A stretch of 64,000 nt of DNA from Phyto melanocephala (GCA_941918925.1 OW799233.1:144462223-144526222); one strand, 5' to 3'; shown: positions 34,622-48,150, counted from the first letter of the stretch. The notes: generated by a model not told the origin, from the sequence alone. Numbers and translations: made by a program.

Positions 34622-35710
34622 AAAGGTGGTTAAATTTTACGGGCCGATGTTAAATGTGAACCACACCTAGTCAAGTTTTTTTTCTGCATTTAATTTGACA
34701 TTTGTCAATTTTAAACTTAATCAATTTGAACCATGGAAGGATACACAATGGAGCAACGCGTTTAAGTTATTCAAGCTTATTATAAAAATGGGAGTTCATA
34801 TTGAAATACGTAATTTCATAATTTTTTCTATCAATTTAATAGTTCAAATGTGCGTACAATAGGAAAAATCGTGCAAAATTTTGAGCACACCGGTTGTTTA
34901 GGAGAAACGAAAACACCAGTGCATGTTCGCGATAGAGTGGCTGAAGAGCCGTCCACCTCAACTCGTTGTCGTGCCCAACAATTTCACCTCTCACGCTCGT
35001 CGTTGATGAACATTATGCATAAATAATTGCATTTACACACTTACAAGGTGCAATTGACTTAAGAACTAAAGCCTGTTGCCCATTCCAAAAGTCGTCAATT
35101 GTCAGAATGGTGGCAAGACATGGCAACCGTGGATGACAAATTTTCGAAGAAAATTGTCTTCAGTGTTGAGGCACATATTCTCCTCAGTGGATTTGTCAAT
35201 TAGCAGAACTGCCGCACTTGGGTGAATGATAATCCAAGGTGATTGTGAAAAAACCAATGCACCCACAAAGAATGACTATTTGGTGCGGTTTATGGGCTGG
35301 AGGCATCATCGCGTCGTATTTTTTCCGAAATTAGGCCGGTCAGGCACTCACTGTGAGTGGTGTTCGCTATCGTGAGCTGATAACGAACTTTTTATGGCCT
35401 GAGTTGGAAGATATGGATGTGGACGATATTGTGGTTTCAACAAGACTTTGCCACTTGTCACACAGCTAACGAAACAATGGCTCTTTTGAGCGACAAATTC
35501 AATGGCCGTGTTATCCCACGTTGTGGCGGTGTCAATTGGCTGCCAAGATCATGTGCTTTGACACCGTTTGACTTCTTTCTTTGGGGTTATTTGAAAGAAA
35601 AAGTTTACGTCGATAAGCCAGCAATAATTCAAGAGCTAGAAAGTTCGGCACATTAACGGCATAGAACCTCAATTAGCCTCACCGTCATCAAAAATTTATA
35701 CCGAAGTCAC
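34622..35710 (+). pseudogene. Fossil DD41D (rosa-like) mariner with transposase
   Basis: It starts AAGGTGGTTAAATTTTACGG, the terminal sequence of M1-M5. The plus strand then encodes, with many breaks, GYTMEQRV and IQAYYKNG (helix-turn-helix), HVRDRVAEEPSTSTRCRAQQ, and the intact piece 35417-35656 with WFQQDFATCHTANET and RSCALTPFDFFLWGYL. From the D of QQD to the D of PFD there are 41 residues, the DD41D spacing. The first-aspartate block reads FSVEAHILL, where FSDEAHFWL is expected. The right terminal repeat is missing. It is the nearest thing here to the parent of M1-M5. Confidence 0.75.
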
Positions 35711-36175
35711 GGCGACATACGTAATGTCTCTGAGCGAATACCAGAGAGTATCATATTCATTATAAACATTACTTGGATGGCCAGCAAATAGATGATAAAG
35801 ACTTGAGTGAACTCTTGCTTTTAGGTTTTTACTTCATTCTGAGTTTTTAGCATCCGCCTTTCCCACCTAAGTATTAACCATGTTCGAAATAATGTTCGAC
35901 TTTAGGTTAGGTTAGGTTAAAAAAGAGAAGCACTTAAATTGGAATATTATGTGCTCTATAGGAACGAAACTTCCCCTACTTTACAAAGTGTTATAATTTT
36001 AGAAACAATAAAAATTTTTGCTAAATATAAAAACGTGGAGTCTATATTACAATAGATGAAAGTTTTCGCAATCTTTGTACTAATGCTATGGAATTACAAA
36101 CGTTCAAATGAAATCGTGATTGCATTCGAATGTCACAATATGGACCCTGGATCAAATAAAAAGACAGAGATATAG
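35711..36175. other. Non-coding DNA with (TTAGG)3-like run
   Basis: Nothing recognised apart from TTAGGTTAGGTTAGGTT at 35902-35918, a short run of the ancestral insect telomere unit. Such runs are common by chance or in retroelement tails of flies. Confidence 0.4.
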
Positions 36176-37123
36176 AAACAAGAAATAACAGAACTATATT
36201 CGGCTGTGCTGCACAGAAGATGAAGCACAGAATTTATTATTTTGTTATTAGCAGTAATCGCTATGGAATAATATCTTTATACTATAATATGTATCAATTT
36301 CTTTGTATAACTTCGATATGCTAGTAAAATGTTTTCGTAAATTTAGTCTTTCAATGAAACTGGACGTTAAAGTAGGCATGGCAATAAAGTTTTTGCTAAT
36401 AAATACAACTTAGATATTTCAATATAGTCCTTTATCCTTCCAAAATCTTTATTCATATAGAAATTATACGAATTTGAGATAAAGCGTTATATGGGAGGTA
36501 GGCGTAAAAGAAGGCGTGTAAATTTTTTTTTTCGTTAGCACAAAGCCTTTGACCAAAAAGCAATTTTTGCAAAATTTTATAATCATAATTTTAATTCTGT
36601 CAGTCATATTACTTTTTAAATTTTGAATGTTTCGAAAAATACACTTCGCGGTATATGTTTTTATCTATGATTTCTTTCCTAATTCATAGGTTTTGCCAAT
36701 TTTTGGAGAAAATATTTTTTTTACTCAGGATATATATATACCAAGTTTAATGATTCTACGTTAATGCGTTTGGACACAATTCCATTTTTTCGATGTTGGA
36801 AGAACACGGTTTTTTTGACCTACTCTTGCATAACAAGCAATAACTCTCTTCTCAATATTCCGCTTTAGCCTATTTTCAATACCAAATAAATCTTGTGTAT
36901 AAGAAATATTCTGACAAAATTTGAGCCTCCTAGCCCTTTCCGTTCTTCTGTATCGTGCTTTAAACAGATGGACAGACGGATGGACATAGCTAGACCGTAA
37001 TAAAATTAAACCCCGATTCAGAATATAAATTGTACTTTATGGTATATAAAATGGATATTTCGATGTGTTACAAACGGAATGACAAAATGAATAGACCCAC
37101 ACCATTTTTTTGGTGGCGGGTAT
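36176..37123 (-). mobile_element. Helentron-like repeat, family A short form, copy A5
   Basis: Reverse orientation. The right edge has CCATTTTTTTGGTGGCGGGTAT (the left-end hairpin reversed) and the left edge has ATATTCGGCTGTGC. It has one ~288-bp unit and no mariner. At about 36300 it shows the empty target site (reverse complement AAGTTATACAAAGAAA). The GTCY tract is short and worn. Confidence 0.75.
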
Positions 37124-38340
37124 AAAATTAGAAAAAATCAACGCAAGTACACTTTTTTGCATTTCAGACATTTAAGGCAAAAAAACCATTTCATTAGGGT
37201 CACTATGCCGTTGTGATTGGGCTATAAATTAAACAAATAATAACATGAAAAGATTTAATTGATCAATAAGTCGACGAGAACAACACAACAAATTGTGCAC
37301 TTGTTGCTGTTAAAGACTTTTGGACGACTTTTGTCTTGTAAAGACACACAACCAACATAAAGGACAATTTGTAAGAGAGTGGTACAGAAGACAGTGTTTT
37401 AATGCACTAGTCGGGTAACGCTTAAAATTGGTTAATAAATAATTGCTAACATTTGATAAAATTGCCAGTGCAATCTCCACACTATTAGATTATTTAAAAG
37501 TAATGGCCAATAACGGATACAAACACACAAATAAAAATAAAAGTAAAACCTCAAACATAAATTGCCTAAGGGTAGCAATTCAAGATTTAGATTTATAGAG
37601 AGAATATTTTGTATAATATTACAAAAAAAAAAAAAAAACTGAATGCATCATTGCAAGTGCGGATCAAATCTGAACACTTTAATCAAAGCTAATAACAAAA
37701 ATTTGCAAATATTTTGTATTTGCACCACAATCATACAATCCGATCATAATATGTTGCTCTAAGATTATGTTAACATCATGGTATTGCTTTTTTAATCATA
37801 TAAATTTTATTAAGTCCAAAGCTTATTTTAGATTTATTGGGGTAACTGTATATGGGATTTGTTATTTAAAGATCGATCAAGAATGTTGCAAATAAACATT
37901 TCTGTGGTATAAGTATCAAAACATAATAAAAAACAAGATTTGTGAACCTCTGCTCTACTGTGTGGCAATACATAGTAAACATATCGTTTGTGAGCCTTAT
38001 TTTTGAGATAATCTCACAATAGTTAGATTTTAACTAAAATCTTACATTGAGCTTTAATTTGTTATATTTTATTTCATTTTTTTTTGTATATTTTTGACTC
38101 AACTCAAAATTTTTTATTTGTATATTTATTTCGATTTTTTGTTGTTTAATTTTCCATTTATTTCTCTACTTTTTATTATTTCATTACTATTACTATTTTC
38201 TTTTAACTATTTTTCTGCAGTAGCTAAGTTTGTTTTTACAGCTACAACAACAACTACCACGACCATGTTGTACAGCATAAAAAGGTAATGAAGAAAAAAA
38301 AGCACAAAAATAATCACAATTCAACGCAAGCGACATTTTT
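37124..38340. other. AT-rich non-coding DNA upstream of a gene
   Basis: No repeat of the above families and no exon. The last few hundred bases lead to the promoter at 38376 and may hold control elements. The ORF at 38094-38288 is T-rich and unlikely to be coding. Confidence 0.45.
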
Positions 38341-38350
38341 TACAGCTCAT

Positions 38351-38411
38351 GCACGCGTGCGCACATTCGCAGCGGTATAAAAAGCAAATGTAAGACCGCC
38401 AACCACACACA
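38351..38411 (+). promoter_or_regulatory. TATA promoter of the 38.5-kb gene
   Basis: TATAAAAAG lies at 38376-38384. About 30-35 bases on is CACACAGTCGG, an initiator-like sequence with A at 38411 as the likely start. A perfect palindrome, GCACGCGTGC (38351-38360), lies just upstream. It holds CACGCG on both strands, the core of sites bound by Hairy-type bHLH repressors. The arrangement is typical of strongly regulated fly genes. Confidence 0.6.
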
Positions 38412-38562
38412 GTCGGTACAAGTATCTCGTTGTCGCAAGTAATTTTTAGGTGATCTTTAACATTTGTAGTTTGATTTGAAATTAACAGTCAGTCGCGATC
38501 ATTTTATTTGGATTATATATACAAAAAAAAAATAATACAAACTTTTTTTCGAAACACACAAA

Positions 38563-38605
38563 ATGAAGAAGTTTATGATTATATTTTTTGCACTTTTTGG
38601 AGCCG
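38563..38605 (+). CDS. First coding exon (signal peptide) of an unidentified secreted protein
   Basis: Preceded by a TATA box and a leader of about 150 bases; the start context is ACACAAAATG, good for flies. The exon encodes MKKFMIIFFALFGA, a short basic N-terminus and hydrophobic core typical of a signal peptide. It then stops after one base of the next codon at a strong donor, G|GTATGT (38606). Without splicing the frame would end at TGA after 17 codons. The protein therefore continues in an exon I could not identify, perhaps beyond the window, in phase 1. Small secreted proteins (cuticle, chitin-binding, peptide) often have this gene plan, but the product cannot be named. Confidence 0.55.
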
Positions 38606-41600
38606 GTATGTATTGAAATAAATAATTGAAAACAAAAGAAAGCTTATAAAACCCAATTACCAACGTGTCAAAAAAAAAATATGTGTCTGATTAATAATTA
38701 AACATAACAACTTAACTCAAAAGGATTATACAAACTTTACAAAATAGTTTTTAATGAACAAGCGATATGACCTTAAAAGTATTTTATATACATATGCTTT
38801 TATAAACAGTGCCGATAATTAAAATCTCAATAAAATATGTGAATATATGTAAAATGCGAAAAAATTTGCCTTCGCTCACAGGATAATTAAAAATAATAAT
38901 AATAATTAAAGACTATTTCATATAGATTTAAAAATATTGCAAAAACTGTACAAAATATTGTTAAAAATAATTTTTTACGAATTAATTGTATTACTTCTAC
39001 AAATATTTGAACGAAACTTAACTTGACTATGCATACTATACATATGCAAAAATGTATGTGTATAGTAAGTTCTAAAATTAATATTTGTTTTCTAAGAAGT
39101 GTGAAAAATATATATAAAAGTGGATTTAATTCATTTAAATTTGAATATTAATAAACGAAAAGTTATATAAAAATATAAAACTTTTAACACACTCAAAAGC
39201 TAATCTAAGACTAAAACTAGTTTCAAAATGATTTTAATATTTCTTGAAAACCTTGCTAATAAAAAAATTAAAAAAAAATATATACTTTAGCGATTAGTAT
39301 GCATAATTGCCTTTTTATGTAGTAATAATCAAAAGGAATATTTTGTTTGTAATCTGCTTTAACCAAAGTTAAGACTTGATTACAGTTAATTATGGTCTTA
39401 ATCAGGGTTTAAATAAATTATCAAGTCGTAATGAAAAAATGTGCACATAAATACATACAATATATGTTCGGTGGCTCAATAAGGTGTGTTATCATTTCAT
39501 ATGATTTAATTTTCGAATAGTTTAAATCTTAAAATTATACAAATTAAACTCATTAAAACACGCCCTGTAAATTCAACTATGATATATTCGTATTATAATC
39601 TTTAGAACAAGTTTATGTAATTCTTAATTCAAAATTGGCAACATTAACACAATTCACATTACCAGCGCTACTTCATACTTTAGATTAAAATCTGGTATTT
39701 TAATTACAAAAAAATATTTATATTCTTAAACTACAACTGGTCTCTTTTAACCTAAAAATGTATTGCATTGGAAAAACTAGATTCTAATCCTTCTCTCTTA
39801 TTAAGTGGTAACTAACTGCGCATATGACAACTTTCAATGCATAAATTTTAAATTTAATTTATCATAAATAATTATTAAATTCTTGTTTGACATACTTACA
39901 ATTATTAATATTCTGACATTTTCCTAACAATCTAAATTAAACTTGTTTTGTTCATTTGTATGCCCATTAGTATAGTGAATGTAAAACATGTATCTATTTA
40001 GCTGGCAATAATAACAGAGTTATAGCAAAGAATGTACTTTTTAAAATTGCGCATAGGTTTTTGTTTTAAGTTTCCATTGAAAAACATATAGAAAATGTTT
40101 TTATTGGCAATATCTTTAGTTTTATTTTCAATGGGAATATTTTCCATCATATATTGAAAAAAAAAATTTAAATTTATAACTCGCACACATTTTTTGATAT
40201 AGTTGACTTTTGGTATGAGATCACGTTTGATTTTTATATTTAATCCAGTTTGATACTGAATTTCATATTTTTATTTAAAAGATGGTAAATTAAAATTAAT
40301 CATGGAAAAACATAAAAAAAGTTTCTTTAAAGAACATATAATACTTATATAATATATTTCTTTAATGCCTATCTTAAATTGATCAATTAACATCCTTTGA
40401 TGTATATATTTATTGATGGACGTCGTTAATTATTTAAATTGATTCTTACAATACTCCAAATTTGCAAAACTTTTAAGTTAATTCGTTTATAGTATATCTT
40501 ATTTTAAGTCTGGTATTCTAATAAATATTTCAGACGAACTGCTGTCAAACTCCATATAAAACTCTTTGAAATACCTATGAAATAATGCTGCCTAATCAGA
40601 AATCTATATAAAAATTAAAAAACATGAAATGTTTCTGTCAACATTCAAGCAATAAGCTGATATCTTTATGGTTTTGATTACTTGATTTAAAAACTATTTT
40701 TTTTAATTGCCAAATTCTTTCTGTAAAATAACTAAAGTTGCTCTACATATTTCTAAAATTGAAATAGAACATTGTTGGGATTTGTGTTACAAGCGTACCA
40801 AAATAAGTACAATCGCAAGTCTAGTGGTACACTGGTACACTCAATATATTTTTGGTACAATTTTCTTATATCAAACTAATTTTTTTTTTGCTTGCATTTA
40901 TAGATTTATGTTGGTTAAAGAAAATTTTTAAATTTTTGATGAAAATATTAAATTTATTTGTGATAAAAAAAATTAATTTCTTCATAAAATTCAGCCAGAA
41001 GGGACACAAAATATTTAAATAAAAAATTATTAAATCTTCGTTACCAAAACCTTATTATCAAACATCAGGTCATTTTAACTCAAACTATTAATAATTTAAA
41101 ATACAATCAAAATCAATAGTCTCATACTAAAATCGTTTGTTTTTTATAAACGAGTTGCAAATGAAATTATTTTCTTTTCAATCTTGCAATTGTAGTCAAA
41201 ATTAAAATCAGCTGTAAGTTAAACCAGCATTGGTGACACGTAAAATATTTACAGCTTTTAAAATGGACGGCAATTATTGCAAATAATTAATTGTAGCAGA
41301 AGAAACTAAGGGTTGATTCGAACAATTTGATTGTTTGCAAGAACATGACTTTTTAAAAAAAAGTTAATTTTTGTGGTTTTAACTACCTTAAAACAGCTTC
41401 TGTTTGTGTTGTATTAATTAAACAGCATTTCCTAGCATATTGTATATTGTTAAACTAAGATTTATCTTTTGAAAAAAATAAACTTTATAGTGTTTTTTAT
41501 GTACTATATTTTTAAGTATAAGTACGGGATATAATTTTTAACATCCAACATATTAATAAAAATTGCTTATTAGATTAGTTCTGATAAGTTTGTTTCTGCT

Positions 41601-44600
41601 ACTTGTTGTGTATGTATTGAAGATATATGATTAGTTTTTATTTACGATTTTTGTGGTTATTTGCAAAACTTTGGTACAATTAATATTCATTTGGTAAAAT
41701 ATTACTATTAATATGGTACAATCTTAAAGTCTCTAGATCCCCACAATGAAATAAAGTACTAGCCTAGTACTCTGTTTGTTTTATAAAAAACATATGAAAT
41801 GTTTCTTTCAACATTCAAGCAACATTTTATTTCGTATAAAATAATAACAGCAACAGTTATTTCATACGAAAAAAGTAATGTTGCCCAACATATTTCACAA
41901 ATTGAAACAATGAAACAACTTATACAATGTTCTAAAAGTTGTTATTTTACGCTGCAGCTTTGTTGAAACAACATGTTTACCCTCGTACCTTTGTTTCTGT
42001 TGAAATATATGATGGAGGAAAAATTGGATTAAGGAGATTTTATACAAATCATTATCTAAAATACGTTGCAGAAATTACTCGTAAGAGAGAATCTATTTTA
42101 TGTTCACTTCATTTTTTTAAACATTTTCAGCAACATTTTATGTATTTATTTCGAAATATGGACATATATATATATGTACCTTAAGCAATAGGTTAGGTTA
42201 GGTTAGAACAATACTAATTATATTATTTATTTTATTTAAAGAAAAATATGTTATATTTATCTTGCACTTTGCAAACTTTTTGATATTACATACGTATGTA
42301 AACAAAACCCATATAACTCTACAAATTAAAAATTTTTAAACAATCTCTAAAGTTCAAATCTTGAAAAATTGCATTAATTTACATAACAAATTTTTTCTGT
42401 GTCGCCATTGGCGTAGCTAAAAATTTTTCTGAGGGTGGAAAAAGCTTAAAAATTATTTTCTACGGGGGGCAAAATCTTAAATTATAATATATATAATAAA
42501 AATTATATTATATATAACAGTAGTTACTTCATACGAAACCCAAAGCAAGACAAACAAATTTTCCTAGAACTAAAAATTAGTTTTTACGTTAAGTTCTTCA
42601 CGTAAAAAAAAGGATGTTGCGGAACATGTATCACAGTTTAAATAGCTTTAGACTTAAGCTAGATGTGTCATAATCATAACCATACAAAACAGCTGTTTGA
42701 ACCAAATTTATGGGCACTAATGTATTTGATTATATGAGACTCGCCATACCGCGCTATGGCTATGGTATTATGGTTTTAAAACGGCTGATTTAACCAGTAA
42801 GTGATGTTAGTACTACTTCATACTTTAAAACAAAAAAATGAAAAAGAGAATACCATATTACATTATTTTAATTTCATAAAATACACGCGAAAGTTTTTAA
42901 AAGCAGCATAACAAAAAAATGTCAGAAACTTAACAATACATATTACAAAGAAAAGCTTCGATTATCAGCGACCATTTTTGCACAATCTCACTGATTTCAT
43001 GGAATTATTCGTTGAGTCTGCATTTTTTCTTAAAACACTTTAGAAGTTTTTTTAGTAAAAATTACGTGCTCTTAAGCTAAGGTATTTTTAATTAATCAAA
43101 ATGAATAGTTCGACTATATTAACAATTATTTCTAAACATTTATGGTTAAACATTGTGGCTCAGCAACATGTTGCACTTACATTTATCACAAATAAGTGTT
43201 GATCGATCTTCTTAATTCAAACTATGTAAGTTTTTATTTTGTATTTATAACATTTTAAATATTTATAAAAAGTTTTATTTTTATTATTTTGTTTAAGCAT
43301 TCCAGAGAAGCTAAGAAACTAGTAAGTTAGCAAATAATTGAATACGCTGTTAAAACCATACACAAACTAATGCATTTTGAATTATTTTTTTTTTATAATT
43401 TATAAAAATTAAAGTTAAGAAACAAAAAAAAACTTAAAAGCGTAACTAATATTTTGTGTTACTTACACGCCTTAAACTGAAAATTTATCCAAAAAAAGTT
43501 AGATGTTTTGCAATCGATTTATTTCATGCTAGATACGTTTTAAAAATTTTGTTTAGGTTGCTTGCTTGATGCATATTTAAATAAAGAAAAAACTTTGTTA
43601 AAAAAAAGTTACTGTAAAAAGGTAATAAGTAAAAATCAGTAATGCAAAAAAAATTTGGCATTTTTTAAGTATTTTGTAAAGTTATATTAGTAAAAGTTTT
43701 TCTGTTTAGTTAGTTTGAAAAGCAACTTACATTTTGTTGATCTCTTGTACGTTTGTAAATGCTGTTTTTAATTTTTTAATCTACACTCATGACTAGATAT
43801 ATGTACATATGTATGTATGTATAACATCCATATAAAAGTACATTTTTAAACATGTACACATACTGAAAAGTTATCTAATGTCTTCTGTAATTTAAGCTGA
43901 AGTGTCTAAACTTAGTGCTTGAAATATTTTCTTTTAGTAAATGCTACTGTTGTTGTTAGTGTTAAATTTTTTGCATATCTTTTCTTAACTTATCTAATGC
44001 ATTAAATATATATTTATTTTTTGTTAATTGTAATAAGTATCTTCTTTACATCTATTTTAAGCGTGGGTTGTCTTGCAAATTTTTGACAAACTGTTGAAGA
44101 TGCTATTGTTTTTCTAATGAGTGGTAAAATAAACAAATATTTTTTAGATCTAAATCGTCACATAAATTTATCCGCCATATCATGTGAATACATTAATTTG
44201 TCAGAGACATTTAAAACAAAAATATTTTTATAGTTGAACTCATATAAATTTTAAATAAAACAGTGTTTTAAAAGTGTACAATCTTTCAACGTTTAAAAGT
44301 GGAACTGTGCCTGAACCATGAAATGCAAAGGAATGTAGATTTATAGTATGAGCTTAATTTTAGTCTTATATTTATATAAACCTTTTTTTTAATATTTAAA
44401 TTAGTAATTATATATATTATTAATAATATTATTAATATTATATATTATATATATTTTATTTGAGATTTTTATAATGTAGCAATAGAAAAAGAGCCATGAC
44501 AAAACAGAGCTTTTAGTACAAAAAAAGAAATTGTTTAAACACGACTGAAAACTAAATTGTTTGATTTTAGAAAACCGGTTATAACTTTAATATAGTTTTT

Positions 44601-45760
44601 CGGTTTCGGTTTCAAGTTCTGTGGGAAATGACCTTTAATATGATTTTGTCGCTAGTAGCTATTATTCTGTGTATTGATTTTTTTAAATTGTAACATGCAT
44701 ACAATTCTTTTAAACAATATTAATTTTTTAATTAATAAATTTACATAAAACATACATAAAATTATAAACAGAAATAAAAAACATTTCATATAAAATAAAC
44801 GCATCATAACAATCTAAAGGTCAATGGAAATGTTATGGTCAGTGGCAGCTTTATTAAACAATCATTTAAATATTTATAGAAAAAACTACATTTAAATATT
44901 AATTTGTTTTAACGAAAACTGATTTTATCTCAACAGCACCTCTACGAAGTTAAAATGATTGTTGGAAAAAACAGGAAAAAATTAAATAAAAACTTCAAGT
45001 GTGAGTTAAACAATAAAAGAATAGCCATTTGCTGCACTTTCATATAGTTTTTAATTTTCTTTAATTATTTTTCATTAGTGTGTACATTGGTTTTATATGT
45101 TATTTATTGCACTTTTTTTTATTTTTTTTTTATTAAAAAAGTAATAAAATTATACATATGTTTAAAGTTTAATGACTCTTGACATTATTATTATGTATGT
45201 ACAAATTTATGTTTTATTATTATTTTTATTTTTTTAATTTATAAAACCATTTATTGTTACCCCAACAAAAAAAAATTATTTAAAATTTAAGCATTGTAAT
45301 GCATATTAAATTAATTTTCAATTAAATGAACAATTTCCATTTATAAATAAATATTTGTTTTTCTGTTTTACTTATGTATATACATACATATCTTTATTCA
45401 TACATATTAATACATATACGAAACCACACCACTTTTGTTTGTATTTGATATATAAATAAAAATATCTTATACCCATTTAACCAAAACCGAAGAAAAAATA
45501 AACAAAATTCTTATCGAGTTTAATTAAATCATTTTTTAAATTCGTTAATTACTTAAAATTTATAATAATTTTTTTTAAATGAACCAAAAATAATTTATTT
45601 GATCTCTTCGATTGTTATTTTTTTTTTATATACTTAAAAAGAAAAATTTAAAAAAATCTAAATAACAATTTTGTTAAAAAATTCCATATAATGAAGAACT
45701 TTTCTCAACAAAAATTGTTTTTTGTTTAAGAAAAAATGTATAACGCAGTGGATTTAAGTT
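38606..45760 (+). other. Probable intron or intergenic DNA, repeat-poor
   Basis: Over 7 kb with almost no recognisable transposon, in contrast to the left half of the window. It contains a short dispersed repeat at 42408-42475 (shared with 25430-25551), a (TTAGG)3-like run at 42190-42206, and an AT palindrome at 44405-44455. Several GGTACA-rich patches (40825-40865, 41680-41730) recall the hAT sub-terminal regions but are too short to assign. No exon is supported. Confidence 0.45.
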
Positions 45761-45769
45761 GTTATTGCC

Positions 45770-46790
45770 TGAGGACTTTTTGATTGTAAGTTTTTAATAA
45801 AGTAGTAAATGTCTGACTTGGGGAGTCAATTATAAATTAATGTCCGTCTGTACGTATGTTGATTGAAATCAAATTAAAAAAGCAATAACATGTTTCTCAC
45901 CCATTAGTTTGAATCTTTTTTACAACAAGCTGAAATGAATCAATACTAAAACTATTACAATCACCCCATAACTTTTTGAGATACAAGGCAAGACTGACTC
46001 TGTTTCTTTCCATATTTTTACCATACAAATCAGCATTTTTAGGCCCTAGAATAATTTATAGACACGTTTGCTATAATTTGTAGATATGACACAAGTCTTG
46101 GACGATTTGTAAATAATCAGCCACTTGTTGACTAAAATATTTTTTTAAATACATGTTTTGTAAACATATCAAGCTAAATCTCTTTTATCTCTTTTTCACG
46201 CCAAATACACCAATTTTTTTCTTAAAAACTGCTAATTCGGTTGTTAATTATTTGATATAGAAGAACAAAAATACAAATGCTTCGTCGTTTTTTATAAAAT
46301 AATTAAACAGAAATCGATTTTTTTCATCATCTACACAATAGGGCGAAGCGATAAGTATGAATATAAAAGCAAATGCTTGAAAAGCAAAATATAATGCACT
46401 TTAAAAATTTAAAATCCATGATCTGCGCCCATATATAATTGCGTAAATTAAATTTTTATGTGGGTCAAATGTAGTAGGTGCAACGTATCCACTGCAATAC
46501 CCTCTATATTACTATCAAATGAAAGGGATTGAACCAGTAGAATTCAATAAACTATTAACAAATTAAGATCCAAGATGATCTCAACCCTATCAATATAGGT
46601 AGCAAATAAAGAGCAAACCATTTTAAAATTAGAAATTAAAGATTGAGTCGGAAAGAATAAAGCAAAATAGTGAATAATATTTAATTTGATATTTAGCCTA
46701 GATAAAGTTGTGGCTACTGTACTTATGTACATGACAGTGAAGGGTATTACCAATTTCGGCACAGCATAAGATATCATTCTTACTTATTTT
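45770..46790 (+). mobile_element. Helentron-like repeat, family B copy 5
   Basis: Contains AATGTCCGTCTGTACGTATG, the family phrases AATCACCCCATAACTTTTTG and AGACTGACTCTG, and the right end GTGAAGGGTATTACCAATTT, CGGCACAGCATAAGAT, CTTACTTATTTT. Old and diverged; the left end is indistinct. Confidence 0.55.
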
Positions 46791-47919
46791 TTTCTTAATT
46801 GAATGATCAGAACAAATTAATTTATATGCATATCTTGTTTTTTTCTTCTTTTTCTCTCAGCAAAATTTTGCCAAAAAATTTGAAAATTATAGAAGTCAAC
46901 TTTTAATCGCAACAGGTGTTTTATATTAAAAAAATAATTTAAACTCAATAAGATTACATTTAAGTTGCAATAATTTCTTATCAATAACTTAAAATCGGCA
47001 AAACATTATATATGCCGTTTTTCAAGAAAACAGCAAATATTTATTACATTTCAAATAGATCTTATGTTAATAGTGCTGCAACATTGTTTAGAGTGACTTT
47101 AAAGAAACTAAAGTTTTATATATATTTTAATTATATTTTTTTTCATAAAAATTAACTAATAGCTAATACAACTAAAAACATAAATTGAGGTTAATAAGAT
47201 CTGAATTTGATTACCATTTAAATATTGTCTGGGTTATAAAAAAATGAATATACCTACTTAGTGGTCAAGCATGCTGTATTTCGTATGTATGATATTAAAT
47301 CAAGCATAACAAATGTTTAAAACAGTATTAATTTAACTCAATTAATTGCATGTAAATTATAATTAATGAAAAGTAATAAATGCCCTATGATTTGTTATTG
47401 TTTATAAAGTAAAATGAAATACTTAAATACATAGTTTTGTATATACAACTCTAATATAAAACCAGAAATATTTTTTTATAAATGAGGTTTAAAGAATATT
47501 TTTTTTTTGGTGTAGCTAAATAAGTACCAGTTTACAACAATTAACTGCTTTGAGAAATTCGGAATATGCAACAAAAAAACTATGTTTTTCCTAACTATGA
47601 CCCTTAAAATACTTTTAAAAAGTTTATACATATTTTTTATATTGCCTTTACATACACTAAAAAAAAGCTTATTATGGTAACTGTTTTTTAATCGAATATC
47701 AAATTGTTTTTGGTTGTTCAAATTAAAGTGGTCAATGTATTAATATAATAAGTGTTTAAAATACCAACAGTACATACTACTTTGTGAACAGTGGCTTAAA
47801 TATTGTTGGCTTTTTAATTGTTTCATTAAAAACCTGTTGACATTGAATACTTGCTAATAATGTTGGCAATTGTAAAATCAAAGTCTACTCCAATGGCTGT
47901 CATCTCACTCGTTTACTGC
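46791..47919. other. AT-rich non-coding DNA
   Basis: No exon or repeat recognised. CTTTTTCTCTCAG at 46849-46861 is a good splice-acceptor look-alike, but the frame that follows closes within eight codons. Confidence 0.45.
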
Positions 47920-47923
47920 TTAA

Positions 47924-48150
47924 CCTTCTGTCAGTGCATAGGGGTCAAATTGACCCCAGTCTTTGTAAAAGTGATTTAATAAGGTTTTACACCAACTTAC
48001 TATACCAAGCAACTAGATAAGCCTCAACTAATGTTTAACTCACACATTGCAAAAAAAATAATCGAAAAAACATTATAAATGACTAAGCTACGACAGTTTT
48101 AAGCAAGTCAAGCATATTTTGGTGCATTGGGGTTAATCTGACCCCAATTA
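47924..48150 (+). repeat. Left end of piggyBac with two sub-terminal motifs
   Basis: The terminal repeat runs straight into the first GTGCAT-A-GGGGTCAAATTGACCCC block. The second, GTGCATTGGGGTTAATCTGA plus CCCC, is at about 48122-48146. Both have GTGCAT before the palindrome and are probable transposase-binding sites. Confidence 0.75.

Noticed and set aside
44405..44455. AT palindrome
   Set aside because: Simple TA/AT sequence; expected in such AT-rich DNA.
46849..46884. Acceptor-like CTTTTTCTCTCAG as a second exon for the 38.5-kb gene
   Set aside because: The required frame closes after seven codons.
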